The translations under genes and the position numbers were made by a program. The notes beneath the pieces were generated by a model. The model was not told the DNA's origin. It saw only the letters and a program-made list of their open reading frames with translations, and did not search any database. DNA of 62,000 nt from Symbiodinium natans. Taxonomy: Eukaryota; Sar; Dinophyceae; Suessiales; Symbiodiniaceae. Where the stretch lies: positions 785,647-847,646 of the forward strand of contig CAJNDS010002102.1 in NCBI GenBank assembly GCA_905221605.1, in the 5' to 3' direction. This document shows, piece after piece, positions 22,974 through 34,925 of this stretch (position 1 is the stretch's first letter; the number at the start of each line of letters is the position of its first letter).

Positions 22974-25900
22974 TCATATCTCATCCCATGTCCATGGACA
23001 GACAGCATTAGGGTGCAATGTCAAGTGCCGGGCCCATGTGACCTCCAGCACGTGTTTGACTGCAGCCCTGTCGTCTCCAGATTGGCCCCAGGACTTGGAG
23101 CAGGACCACCTTTGGCCACTGTTCATTACACGGAAACATTTGTTGAACAAATCCTTGTATACGCGGTACCCAGATTGGCCAGGAAGGTATGGAGTAGCCT
23201 TGGCAGCAGTCCACGTATCCTCTGACCTGAAGTTGACAGGTTTCCGCTTTGTTTCAGTGGGAGTGGCCTTGGTCTTGGAGCTGCCAGTCCTGATCCGGCG
23301 AATAGTAGCCGTGATTGACTCTGCTGCTGCTGCTGCAGCAGAGCGGCCCTGCTCATCCTGAGCAGCTCCTTGCTCATCATCTTCACCTCCTGACTCATTG
23401 GGGTCAAGGATTTCATCAAAGGCATCTGTGCCGTCAGAAGACAGGCCCACGAAATCATTGCAGACCCCTGCTCTCCAGGCAAGTGACCGCTCCAGGACCC
23501 CAGCCACTTTTTCAGAAGAAGTGGCCACTTTCAGAGTTGACGCCACAGCTTGCTGCAAAACATGCCCCAAGTTGTCCTTCTTGCTCTCAGAGCACACAAT
23601 GCCAAACTCATCCTGCAGGGTGGATTCAATGTATCAGCTCAAACTTGCTTCATTTCAGTGCACGCATGGCAGGCTCATGCGATGTTTTACACTGCAGGAC
23701 TGTGACGCATGAAAGCGACAATTGGGCCAGGACTTAATTTCATGTTCTCTTTTTGCAAGCAATGCGTCATTCCTGAAATTATTGAATGTTGTCAGACCCT
23801 CTTGTGCCTTCAGGAGCCTGCGGATCATATTGATTCCCACAGCATGGAATCCCTCCTGGGCCACGTATTCCAAGAAAGGAAACGTCTTCTTGCTTCGTTC
23901 CAAGTATTGGCCAGGGAATTGCTCCACAACAAAGTTTGCCCCTGCTTTTTTGGCCTTGGATCTGTTCTGAATGGCCAAATGAAGCGGTGAGATGGGCGCA
24001 GCATCCACCACTGTCCAGTCTGTAAAGGCTGTAATTGCATGAAAACCGACATCAGCACGAGCAGGCACGCGCCAAAACCAGGATTTACCTGAAGAGTTGC
24101 TAATGTGTTCCAGACTGACCAAGGCTGCTGCAGAAGACCCAGGCCAGGAACCAAGTGACAGGTAGGTTTTGTTGTTCCTGAGAAATGGAAGAGACTCGCC
24201 CCAGGACTAAGGCTATGCAACTAAAATATAAGAAAAAATAAGTATGAAGAAAATAAAGTCAGATGAGCTTCATTCGCACAATGAGGCCTCTGGCCAAAAA
24301 AGCTGTCCTCCACATGGACATGACTTGACCCAGCCCTGCAGGACCCTTCTTGCATGCTTCAACCAGCAGGTGTTGCTCAGCAGCCAGTGCGCAGGAATTT
24401 TGTGGGGAGAGGCCTGGCCATGTTTTCTGGCCCATAACGTCCTTCAGCTTCTGCGAACTTGCCTCTAACCTTTTCGTGTTGTGGATGCTGTTTGGCAGCT
24501 CAAAAGTGGCCAGACCAGCAGGCTGGTCAGGATCTGGGTCCATTTCAGAGTAGCCAAAAGACTCGAATATCTTGCCAGCGCATAGCTGGGACCAAGAATC
24601 AGTGGCCGTGAAAGAATGGGCCTTGTTTTGACTGCTCTCAGCCCTGCGAAGCTTGCCAAAGCCTTCTTCATTGTAGGTGAACGCAAGATTGCCCCAGAGT
24701 TGCCGCATCTGGGACACAAACTCTTCATCTGCCTGCCAGTTCTTGCGGCAGGCATCTTTGGCCACGTCCACCACCAGTGTGTGGCGCATTGGACTCCGCT
24801 TCGTAACTGTCTTGCACCATGGAGTGTTGCATGCAATGGCCATTTGGTCTGCTTCTTGAAGGGCCTTGAGCTCATTGAGAACGTCCTGGGCCTGGGATAC
24901 TCCTCCACACGCAGCAGCCAGCCTCATGGGAAAGACCACATTGGCCATCCTGAGCTGTGATATGGATAGAGTTTAGTGTTTTTTAATAACATTTCTTTAT
25001 GGCTTATTAACAAAAATCTTATGAGTAATTTGTAGGAACAACTTTTCATATATGTAGACGTCCTAAAGTCCTAAACTTACCCATAAAAGAACAGACTCTT
25101 CATATTATTATTATTATTATTAAAATTATTATTATCATTATTAAAATTATTATTAGAAGTATTATTATTATTGTTATTATTATTATATATATATATTCTT
25201 ACATCAATCCAAAAAAAATCTACTATCATGTATAGAAAACTCTCACATACATTTTTAAACTCTTGTCTTAAACTGAGACAGGGATCTCGTACATGCAGAG
25301 AAAGCGCGAGAGCGTCACGGCATAGTGAACAAGCCGCTCATACAGAGTGTCCTGGTGATGGACCATGCCGTCATCAGGTTGAAGCTGAAAATAGAAAAGA
25401 GAATTGCCAGCTTCAGCCTGGCCAATCAAGCCAATTGACCTCTGGCTGTCTGCATCAAGGCAAGAACCCATGATTTTGGCAAGAACTTCTTTGAAGTGGC
25501 CATTGGCCTGATTCTGCCAGTATTCCCATGTTCCAGAGCGGCCTCGAACATCACGCCGCACCCGGTTCAGTTCGTCACCTTGCTAGCCCGCTAACCATTT
25601 AGAGATGAATATCAATAACCCAGCAGAAACACAAACACAATGTAACTCTAGGACTGGGCTACCAAGGCACTGATAGGCAGTGATACAGAGAACCAGGTGT
25701 TAATATTCGTCACCAAATCATAGTCCAGAGCCAGGTATGTTACAGCCACAAGTTTGTTCTTGCACTTGCTGTACATAGCCCGCCTCTCGCGCTGGCCAGC
25801 TGCCAGTGTGGTTAGGCCAGCCCTTTCAGCAGTCGCCTGAAGCTGCTGAGTGGCCTTGACAATGTCCAATTTGTCTTGGCTTAGAAGATTGGTCTTTATC

Positions 25901-28641
25901 CCATAGGACAGCAGCACAATGGTTAGAGTGGCCATTTCCTTCCTGAGGATTTTCCACCCAGCATGGAACTCATCCCACCTCAACTGAAGGTCAATTTAAT
26001 TTACAAAGGTGTCTACTTGACCAAACAAGCAGTGAAAAGGAAAACCTTCCATTCAGGTAATGTCAAGTCACCGGCTGGGATTGCCACTGGAGAGATGCTG
26101 CTTGTGGAATTTGCATTCCTGCAGCCAGCGAATGCAGTCATCCTCAGTGGCCTCATGCTCTGCAATGCCTCTTTCGTGAGCACAGCGCTCCAACATGATT
26201 CGAAAGAGGGCACGCCCGTCAGAGTGGCCTGCTGGGTGGCCATCATTTGAAGAAGAGGCCTGGCCCTGAGTCCTCACCATGTCCAGAAGTTCAGCTGTCT
26301 CCTCCTGGACTATCCTGTACCATTTACGGTTCAGCCAAGGGCCTCGCATCCAGGACAAAAGAATTTTGGCAAAACTGTACGCACTGGAGAAACCAGAGTG
26401 ACTAATGGCATTTTGCAGAATTCTGTGTAGCCGGTGGCGTGGGTCGTAAAGACCCAAAAGGCGCAACTGCAAGTGATAGGTCATGAAGAATCGAGTGGCC
26501 ACAGAATCTGTACCGTTGTCAGTGACGGTGACGAGAGTGGCCTTCTGCACAAGAGGCAGATTCTCGTCCCCCTCTTGTGGGGCAAATGCCATGATCCCAG
26601 ATTGGCCGTGGCAAAGCCTGAGCACATGATCAGTGGCCAGCACCAAATCATATGTGCTCATGCGGTCTGCTGCCACTTTCTTGCTCCGCAAAGCCTTCTC
26701 TGTGTCCTGGTTCTCCCGTTCCTTCTCTGTACCTTACATTCTCAAATGGAAAAGGCAGAAGAACATCACTTATGCCCTCTGAACCTAAACTTGTATACTT
26801 AAACCCCAAAGCATGGAATAATCTCTCCTTGATGAAAGCTGAGTTTCTCAGCAAAGCCAAGCAGGCCTTGTCCAGATTGGCCGCCTCGTCAGCCTGAGGA
26901 ACTGTCCCAGCTGGCCGATGGCCTGTGTCCTGATGGACCTTATTTGAAACGACATGAAACCATGATTGATTTCGACCTCTTCTGCCTATGCGAAGTTGTC
27001 ATGATCCGTACTTATATATATATATATATAATAGAAGTGACCACAAAACCACTTATGTCACAAGGAAATGGCTTTTGGCAGGCAAGATGCCTGAGATGGA
27101 CCCCAAGCACAGAGGCCACTCCTCAATTCCATGAGCCCATAGGATGTGAGCTTTCTACCTCCCACTCGGGAAGCATCGAAAGCCATGGCAATCTGATTGG
27201 CCCCACGGAAAATGTCCTGAATGCTCTTGAAATAGAGCTTGCGCTCTTGTGTTCTATCCTTTCTGGTCAGCAGCATTTTGGCACGGACTTGCTGAGCCTT
27301 TGCTGTGGCCTTTGCCAACTGAGACAGCTTGGTGTGGGGAGTGGCCTCCTGGGTCTCCCTTTTCTTCTTGCTTCTTCTGGCAAAAGCACGCTCCTGTGCA
27401 ATGCGAACATTCCGAATTCGCTGTCCTGGGTCACGGTGGAACCCCTCAGCAAACTCAGCTTGGCCTTCCTGGAAACTTTCAAAATGCAGATTGGCCTCCA
27501 CCATGACAGCCACTTGTTGCAAAAGTTGCCCAAGCAGGAATTGCCAACCAGAACGCAGCCGAATGGCCATGAGCAATGTCAGAAGATCCTGCTCTTTTCG
27601 CAAGCTCAGCCCACGGCCGTTTTTCCGTTTGCATCGACTGGCCTTTGCAAATTCCGACAAGCAAATTTTCCCTTGGACAAGCTCCACACAAAAGTTCTCT
27701 GCTTCACTGGAATCACCAGAACGCCCAGACTCGTCATCTCTCAAGTGGCCAGTGTTCAGATGGAAATGGCCATCTGAGGCATAATTGGCCAGCAGGTTGC
27801 GTAGCCACTGAATGGCTACTGGTCTGTTCTGCTTGGCCGACACGCAGGCTGTCAAAGCCACCAGTAGAGTGGCTGTTGTGCTGCCAAACACCTCGTGCAT
27901 TGGGTGCTCCTTGTCTGCACGTTCAGAGCGGATTGGCCACAAAAAATCTTGAGGGTGATTGGCCTTGCCTGAATGGAGAATGTCTCTGCACATTTTGCAC
28001 CAGGACTTCTTGCAAGACGACGTCGTCGTCTGAAAATCGGCAGCCTGCGAAAAAGCATGCATGCTCCACCAAAAAGAATGGCCATGGAGTGGCCGACTGT
28101 ACTTCACCAACATCATGCGCTTCCGGGTCCGTGGAAACATAGGCTGGAGCACCTGTGGACATCTGGACAACAAACTTATATAATTATAAGATTTCAAGCT
28201 CTTACTCCAGTCAGTTATACTACGCCTAAGACATACTCATACTCTTCCTGCCTCATGCTCTTGCGACGGGTAAAGGATTGCCCGCTGCTGTGCAAACATC
28301 TCCACTAATTTAAGTTCAATGCCATCTGATGTCTTCTGGACACAATACAGCGGCTGGTCAGGTAGAAGCTTTGCCTTGTACAGCGTCCATTTGAAAATCT
28401 GACTCAGCCACTTTGTCTCAATGTCCTGCGATTGGCCTTTGCAGAGCGCCAAAAAAGCCCAGCCAGAGCTGCTGATCTGCGCTGTCCCCTCACCATCGAA
28501 AAAATGCTCCTCGCCTGTTAAAGTGTGGGCAATCCTGCACTTCCCACCACGCTGGATAACGGCGAATGTCGCCTGGTCATGCTTGACAACTTCACAGCTG
28601 CCAGCGTCAAACCGAGGATCTGGTAAAACCAGGGCTGCCAT
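22974..28641 (-). CDS. Large multi-exon protein with transposase-like features
   Basis: About nine minus-strand exons follow one another with consistent protein character. They are 28641 to about 28245 (MAALVLPDPRFD), about 28140-27060 (CKKSWCKMC zinc-like cluster, a Lys/Arg-rich helical segment, then IAMAFDASRVGGRKLTSYGL), 26930-26070 (TYDLVLATDHVLRLCHGQSG, VTVTDNGTDSVATRFF, LLGLYDPRHRLHRI, MRGPWLNRKWY), 25983-25650, 25560-25268, 24955-24260 (FTYNEEGFGKLRRAESSQNK), 24200-23660 (WFWRVPARADVGFHAI) and 23600-22974 (ending CPWTWDEI, TGA). The order of motifs resembles a protein family I associate with expanded, uncharacterised dinoflagellate genes. The spaced Asp residues in predicted strands (FDASR, TDNGTD, YDPRHR) recall an RNase-H-fold DDE transposase, but that is inference. 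Not every exon junction is resolved. Confidence 0.6.
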
Positions 28642-28644
28642 CAA

Positions 28645-28980
28645 TTATAGATGATACCCCATAGCACTGTCACATCACATTGACTGTAACTTTATTTTGG
28701 CTGTATTATGATACATGCACTTGAGCTGATAAAGGCCTGCTGTGGCCAGGCAAGTCACCAACAACCATACCCAATGGCCACTGATTCTACTCAGGATTGC
28801 CCTTGGATCCTTTTCATCATGCCACAAACCCTGCTGCCACAGATTGCCCTTGACTCCCTTGACCATGCCTGCTGAGGCAGCTTGGCGAAATCACAGGTGC
28901 AGCAACCAGAGCCAACCTGGAGGCAGAACACAAACAGTGCTACTGTTCCCAAAGGCAGACCTCAGAATTTTAGAAAAAAA
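28645..28980. other. Short intergenic region
   Basis: This lies between the start of the transposase-like gene (28641) and the methyltransferase gene downstream region. I see no convincing exon. It could contain the promoter or trans-splice acceptor of the gene starting at 28641. Confidence 0.4.
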
Positions 28981-29345
28981 ACAGATTTCACGAAGGGTCA
29001 AGGCGAAGGGCCACGAAGCCATGCGAACCCCCCCCCCCCCTCCCCCCCCAAATCATGGAATCGTGCAAAGCCCAGGAATGCCAGCAACCCCCGCGAACCC
29101 TCTGCGAACCCCCCAAACCCTCTGCGAACCCCTGCGAACCCCCTCACAAGGGATAATGCCTGGAAGCAGGTGTCCAAAGCCACGCCAAGGCCCGCGAAGG
29201 TGCACGAAGGCCTAGGAAGGGCTAACAGGCACGAAGGGTCAAACCCCGAACCTTACGCGAACCTTTGCACGAGGGTTAGGCGCGAACCCTGTGGCGAAGG
29301 TAACCAACGAACCCCCACCGTAAAACTGCGAAGGCAATGCTGCGC
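28980..29345. repeat. Degenerate CGAACCC / CGAAGG repeat tract
   Basis: GCGAACCC recurs about ten times, mixed with CGAAGG words and long C runs (29030-29048). Similar GCGAACCCCC words recur as a direct repeat at 43630-43668. No coding potential. Confidence 0.7.
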
Positions 29346-29369
29346 TCATACAGTCACTGAAGACAAGAA

Positions 29370-31964
29370 ATACCTCTTGTGACTGAGCTGCCAGCACCAA
29401 ATTGGCCAGAAGGGTCCTCCAGGCAATCATCAGCATAAAGCTCAGACAGTGAAGGTGAGAGGGACATCCTAAGCATGCTTCCTTTTTTGGTCTCATAGGC
29501 ACAATGAGCTCTCCCCATCAAGATCTGCTGCGCAATGAGCAACTGCAATCCAGCTACAGCTGGCTGGCCCTGCCTGATTCCCGTCACACTACTATGATTG
29601 ACCAATGCTGACAATGATTGACTTCAAGATAACACTTGACTGTCTGACCGTGTTGCAAAGGCAGAACCAGCAACTACCTGCCGTAATAGTTGTTGGCCAT
29701 TGTGTGGGCCAAGGCCTGTACAGCAAAGTGGCCAACTTGTGGCATGACCACATTGCCCAAGCACAGCAGGCGATCTTCTTCGAAGATGTCTGTCATCCAT
29801 GAGTGGCACTCTGGCGCGATTGGCCACGGCCTTCTCATCAAGGGATCTTGGAGAACCCTGAGCGGGTCGCAGGGAATGGCCTGTGCAAGAGTACGGCCAG
29901 CAGAATGTGCTCTGTAAGTTTCATATATGATTATGATTATTATTAATTGTTATTATATACAGTATAAGCATTCTGGACGTACAACATGTCTGCCACATCC
30001 TGCCTGCAGAAGGACCTTGCGCCAATACGTCTCCGAAGTGACCATGAGGAATACCCGCTGTCGCTTCACCTTGGACACTGTCTGACTGACAGCAACATTG
30101 CCAAGCCACACTGTCTGAAACCAAGAACAGATCTGGGACTCGAGCAGGGGCCTGCACTGCAAAGCCATTGGCGCTGACCCAACGCAGCTGGAGTGTCCGC
30201 CTTTTGGCCTCCTGGGCAGTGACAACAACACGCAGTCTCAGAAAGAACTCCAACTCCTGCACATGCACACAGGATCACTGCGCACACTTCATCACCAATC
30301 ATGTGCGTCCCAGCTGCGGCGCGAATGTGGCCCATGACGGCGCTGGACGACCGTGACAGCAGGCCACTGACATTCTCTAGGAGAATGAAGGACCTTCAGG
30401 CTGTTGCATGGAATGTCCAATATTAACATACGAAAGCAACACGATTGTCCATGTCAAGCTCTGAGGTCGGAACGCGCCGACGGCATCAAAGATGCCGAAG
30501 ACCTCCTGCAGAAGGCCAGTGCGAGGGTCCTGCAGGCCAGCCTGATTGCCCGCACATGATGTGCCCTGGCATGGGAACCCGGCCACCACGCCCTGGAGTG
30601 GCAGGGACGGTGGCATGTCCAGAGTGGCCATCTGGGCGATGCAAGTCTGCACATCGTCCAAGATTGGCCGGTTGTCCAAGACGCCATCCGCCATTCTTGC
30701 TTGCAGGATTGACCTGCAGTACACGTTGCTTTCCACGTAGAGGGCCACGTCAATGAATCTTGGTTCTTCGGTTGGGTGCGTCGTCGCAACTGTAATTGAC
30801 AAGCAAGTACATTTTAATTCAATATTATCAGTTTATCAATTAAACTGATAATATTCTTACGCGCTTTGTGCTTGGGCAACTAAGACCCCTACGACCCAAG
30901 TGCAAGTTCCAGGCCACCCACGCCAGAGAACAAGGAAATCACAGAAAGTGGAGTGCCCTGAGTGCCCTGACAGGATTGGCAATTCTAAACTTGTCAAGAC
31001 AATCAGTGATTGTGTTTGACTGGCCTTCAGGGAGAGCCACGGGCAATACTCCTCCAGTGACTTCGCAGAAACGTGGCCCTCAGGGTCAGTCCATCCCGGA
31101 GGAAGACCTGGTGCCACAATATTGTTTGGGAGAGATTGTGCTTGAATGCACCAGGAGGGCATTGTTCTTCCTGCTTAAGGGCCCAGCCAGACACCCACTC
31201 TGCAAAGGCCGGGCTGATGTACTCCTTCTTCCTGAGCCCTCTGGCCTTCATCTCACCATCGTATTTTGTGCTCCAATAGACCTGAGTGGCCATGTCCTCA
31301 GCTGCGAGCTCTATATGTTTCTAGAAGCACACGTCGGGCAATTCTTATGTGTGACAAATGTAGTGATACACCCAAGTCTCGCCACTTCCTCTGACAGAGA
31401 GGTATCTTGTGTTGGCAGCAGCTGTGGTCCGAAAGCATCCTCAGGCACAGGTCAAACAAAGGGTTCCATAAGAAGTTATGTCTTGGCAGCTTCAGTGATG
31501 AAAGTATACACGCCAGTGGCAGCCGGGGCGCGCAGAGTGCCATAACAACTCAAGATCTTCATGGTGGTCTGGAGTGGCACATTGATGGGTGCAGGGCCAA
31601 CTGGCTCGTGAACGGCCTGTGGGTCCTTAATTGTATATGACGCTGGCTGCTTCTGCCGTTGGGTTCAATCTGAACTGAATAAGTGCCAACCCCCAAAAAA
31701 AGAATGATGTGATACATTGGCTTTTCAATTCATGACTCTTGTCAGAATTCAAGATACTCATTCTAACTTGCTGTGAGGAACCAACACGATCTGCCATGCG
31801 CTGCGGAACCCGGTTGGGTCCACTGCTGGCCTGTGGGAATGGCCAGGGGACTTGAAGACCATGCCCTGACCGTCACTCTCATTGTCCTCACTTGAAGTCA
31901 CAAGGTCAATGACCATGGGATTGGCCATTGGGAGTTCTTCCTCATCGACCATCATCAACTCCAT
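29370..31964 (-). CDS. C5-cytosine DNA methyltransferase (multi-exon)
   Basis: Conserved C5-methyltransferase motifs appear in order on separate exons. Motif I is SVISLFSGVGGLELALG (30895-30951). Next is PRFIDVALYVESNVYCRSIL and the motif IV catalytic loop GFPCQGTSCAGNQAGL, containing the catalytic Cys (exon 30450-30789, preceded by TTACAG). Motif VI is SFILLENVSGLLS (exon 30288-30393). A motif VIII-like segment follows (LRLRVVVTAQEAKRRTLQL, exon from 30256). Motif X is CLGNVVMPQVGHFAVQAL (about 29725-29780, followed by a CAG/GTAG donor at 29678). The family methylates cytosine C5 in DNA using S-adenosylmethionine. A probable first exon starts at the ATG at 31964 and ends at a GT at 31767; it carries an acidic SUMO-interaction-like motif (VIDLVTSSEDNESD). 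An exon near 31040-31285 (QVYWSTKYDGEMKARGLRKK) is of unknown type. The catalytic residues look intact. Whether all exons belong to one transcript is inferred. Confidence 0.8.
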
Positions 31965-32589
31965 TGTTGGAGCAACCTACCTGGCCACAGACTACAGAGT
32001 GGCCCTTTGCTGATAGATTGGCCTGCGGTTCAGCAGTGTGCAGTGCACTCAGAAGCAGAGGCTGTGCAGACTGCGTGTGCTTACCTACTTGCCCGCTGGC
32101 AGCAAGGGCAAGAAGTCCTGGAGCAGAGGATGTCCAACAGCCAGCGCTGCAGGGAAAGGCCTGGTGCCAGCATGGTGTCAAGCAACAACAACTGAATGAA
32201 AGAGATGGCAGGCAGTGGACGTGTGAGCCATGTGCTGAGGCTGCCACAACCTCCAGCAGGCCAGCTTGGCCTAGGTTTGCAAAGGTGCAAACTGAACCTT
32301 TCCTCATTCACCTCAAAGCATGTTCGCTCCCTTTTTTTTGCGACGTGGCCCCACATCCAAATGTGCAAGTGCAGGAAAACAAGCTCAGTCTATGTCACTG
32401 GACGTTCTTGTTGTTCCATGTCTGTCCTTTGCTAAGTACAGAAACTTCGCTTGTGTTCCTGATTTCCCCAGCAGCATTGTTATTGACTGGCCTCAAGGCA
32501 AAAAACACGAAAAAAACAATGATTGTCAATGCCCTAGAAATCTGGGCAGAGGCCAGTCCAAAACCTCAATGCGCACATGATGATCTGCG

Positions 32590-33070
32590 CTAACTCTGAG
32601 TGGCCTCAGGCCCTTTCCGCGACCTTCGCCGGGGTGGAGACGGTGTTCTTGGGACATATGATTCAATGTCCTTGATTCTGGCCTGCAGGTTCTGAATCTT
32701 CAAGAGGAGGCCTGCCTTCTCGTCGAGAGAGGCCGCAACCTCATCCTTGAGATTGGCATTCTCCTCCTTGACATTGGCCAGGTCTTCCTGAAGTTCCCGG
32801 ACTTTGTCCGCGTTGATCCTTACTGTTGCTGTTGAATTGAAGCACAGTGAAGTAACGCCAAAGAAAATCAACCAGCCTAGATTACACTAAACCAAGTGGC
32901 CTGGTCCTGGCCTTGTTGGCGCGGTTCTTCTCGTAGCGCCTCTGATTGGCCTTGCGGCGGTCCTCTGAGCTCAGAATGACCACAACCCCATCCTCTGTCA
33001 CCTCTTCCTTGACCTTGACCTGCTTCTTGTTGACCTCCTTCTTGATTGGCACCAATTGGCCAGACGTCAT
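32590..33070 (-). CDS. bZIP-like protein, about 132 aa
   Basis: Exon 1 (32901-33070) begins MTSGQLVPIKKEVNKKQVKV, carries a SUMO-interaction-like VVVILSSED, and ends in a basic region RRKANQRRYEKNRANKARTR. Exon 2 (32590-32818) continues in frame, INADKVRELQEDLANVKEEN, and ends with PRTPSPPRRRSRKG. The basic region shows the N-x7-R signature of bZIP DNA-binding helices. The following helix has hydrophobic a/d positions (V, L, V, L, V) with Asn at one a position, as in classical leucine zippers. The 82-nt intron is GC-AG, a donor class common in dinoflagellates, and falls between basic region and zipper. Family members bind DNA as dimers. The methyltransferase lies next downstream on the same strand. 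The start is uncertain: upstream sequence stays open without an ATG. Confidence 0.6.
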
Positions 33071-33249
33071 GCTGACTGAAGAGGTTGCTAGAGTGGCCAA
33101 CCCTTATGAGATAGGCAGCTGCAGCCGTGCCATGCAACGTGTCTGATGTGGATGACGGCAGCCAGAGAATGAAGAACACTCTCACATATTCATACATAAC
33201 ATGCCAAGCTCGTGGCGTCGTGTCCTGGAATGTTCTGGCCACCTGAGCG

Positions 33250-33880
33250 TAGCTCAAGCCCTGGCTGGGCCCCAGCGCCGGGCCCCAGCGCCGGGGCCCA
33301 GCAAGAGATTCACAAATGAAACTTTCTCATTTATATGCTAACCTTATATTTACAATTGATTTTCTGTTACGGGTAGCATATTAAGAATGCTACTGAAGAC
33401 AATACAACATGCATCTTTTGTACCTATAGAATTTTAAATACCAATTAATTATATATCATCATGTAAGAATAATGATATAATTAATCAGTAATTATATGTA
33501 TATATATATTTATATTTATTTATTTATTTCTTTATTTATTATAATTTAATATAGCTGAGTCCCAGCGCCGGGGCCCAGTGCCGGGGCCCAGCGCTGGGGC
33601 CCAGCGCCGGGGCCCAGGAAGAGATTGACAAGTGTAGCTTTGTCCTATACTTACAAAATTTAAACATTACCAAAAACATATCCTTAAATTCTTACATATA
33701 AATATTATAATATATAATTAATTAATCATCAAGTGTCTCTATATATATATATATATATAGTAATTATTTAAATATATACTAATACAGCTGAGTACCAGCG
33801 CTGGGGCCCGGCAGCGGGGCCCGGCGCCGGGGCCCAGTGCCGGGGCCCGCTGCCGGGGCCCATTTCTTGCATGTATAATA

Positions 33881-33948
<68 letters not shown>

Positions 33949-34200
33949 ACATATAGCATAACAATGTATTGATCAATTCTGATTTCTTTACTAAATACAT
34001 CTATGTTATTAAATTAATAAATATAATATAATATGTCTCAATTTGAATGATTATTGTTCTAGATCCAGCGCCGGGCCCCAGTGCCGGACCCCAGTGCCGG
34101 GCCCCAGTGCCGGGCCCCAGCGCCGGGCCCCAGCGCCGGGCCCCAGCGCCGGGCCCCAGCGCCGGGCCCCAGTGCCGGGTCCCAATACAGGTTTCGAGAA
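33250..34200. repeat. Four clusters of a GC-rich 13-bp repeat in AT-rich DNA
   Basis: Clusters at about 33258-33305, 33560-33617, 33790-33862 and 34064-34193 consist of tandem units near CCCAGCGCCGGGG (variants AGTGCC, AGCGCT). They are separated by roughly 170-260 bp of very AT-rich DNA (ATATAT, TTTATTTA). The second and third begin after AGCTGAGT; the first two end in CCAG followed by AAGAGATT. Units are partly palindromic (GGGGCCC, GGCGCC) and could fold. No coding role is evident; a frame through the last cluster gives only Pro/Gly/Ala repeats. Confidence 0.85.
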
Positions 34201-34249
34201 AATTATTTATAATTCTCTTGCAAGAAAGCAGAACCCTAGACCCTCAACC

Positions 34250-34336
34250 AGAACCCACCCGAAACCCCAAACCCCAAACCCTAAACCCTAAACCCTCAAC
34301 CCTAAACCCTAGACCCTAAACCCTAAACCCCAAACC
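34250..34336 (-). repeat. Interstitial CCCTAAA block
   Basis: A short degenerate C-strand telomeric block (CCCCAAACCC, CCCTAAACCC, CCCTCAACCC) directly follows the last GC cluster. Confidence 0.85.
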
Positions 34337-34925
34337 AGGAGATGTGCCTGGGAGACCAAGACCACCAAGAGGAAGAGCAAGTCTGTCAGACCTTCAGTCT
34401 GGCCAAGGTGGAAAACAATGATTGACAGTAATCATTACCACAGATCCCAAAAATGAACCAAAAGACCTGGGCCCGTGACTGAAGAGGGTTGCGAGAGTGG
34501 CTGCCTGCCCAAGGAGAAGACATGCAAGTCACGGGTGCGTGCACTGCTCTTCAAAGTATTAAATTTCAAAGTCTCAGTCTGGCCAGGCAGGTGCATCTCA
34601 TTTTTTCTTCTTCACTTTGGCTGTCAGCCAGTGCAAGGTCGGATTCAGGAGCCACTCTGAGATTGACATAGCGTTGCTGGATTAGCCAAAGGATCAGTGA
34701 TCAACGCATACATACAGAAGTTGCCTGTGTAAACTCTAGCATTTTATCGTATCATCAGTGTTACACCCCGTCAGAACACTATGACAGACAGTGAGCAGAG
34801 TCCTGAATCAAAACAGTTGCCGACAAAATTCTGCCTTAGCAGGGGATGATGATTGGCCCTCACTGCCACCTTGGAAACCGTGTCTGGTGCTTCATTCATA
34901 GATGACAAGACACGATGTCACAGGC
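34337..34925. other. Intergenic region
   Basis: I see no convincing exon. Sequence is mixed, with a few TGGCC words. It lies 3' of the acidic-tailed gene ending at 34926 and 5' of the bZIP gene. Confidence 0.4.

Noticed and set aside
33219-34320. Pro/Gly/Ala-rich frames through the GC clusters
   Set aside because: They are translations of a 13-bp repeat and stop in the AT-rich spacers.
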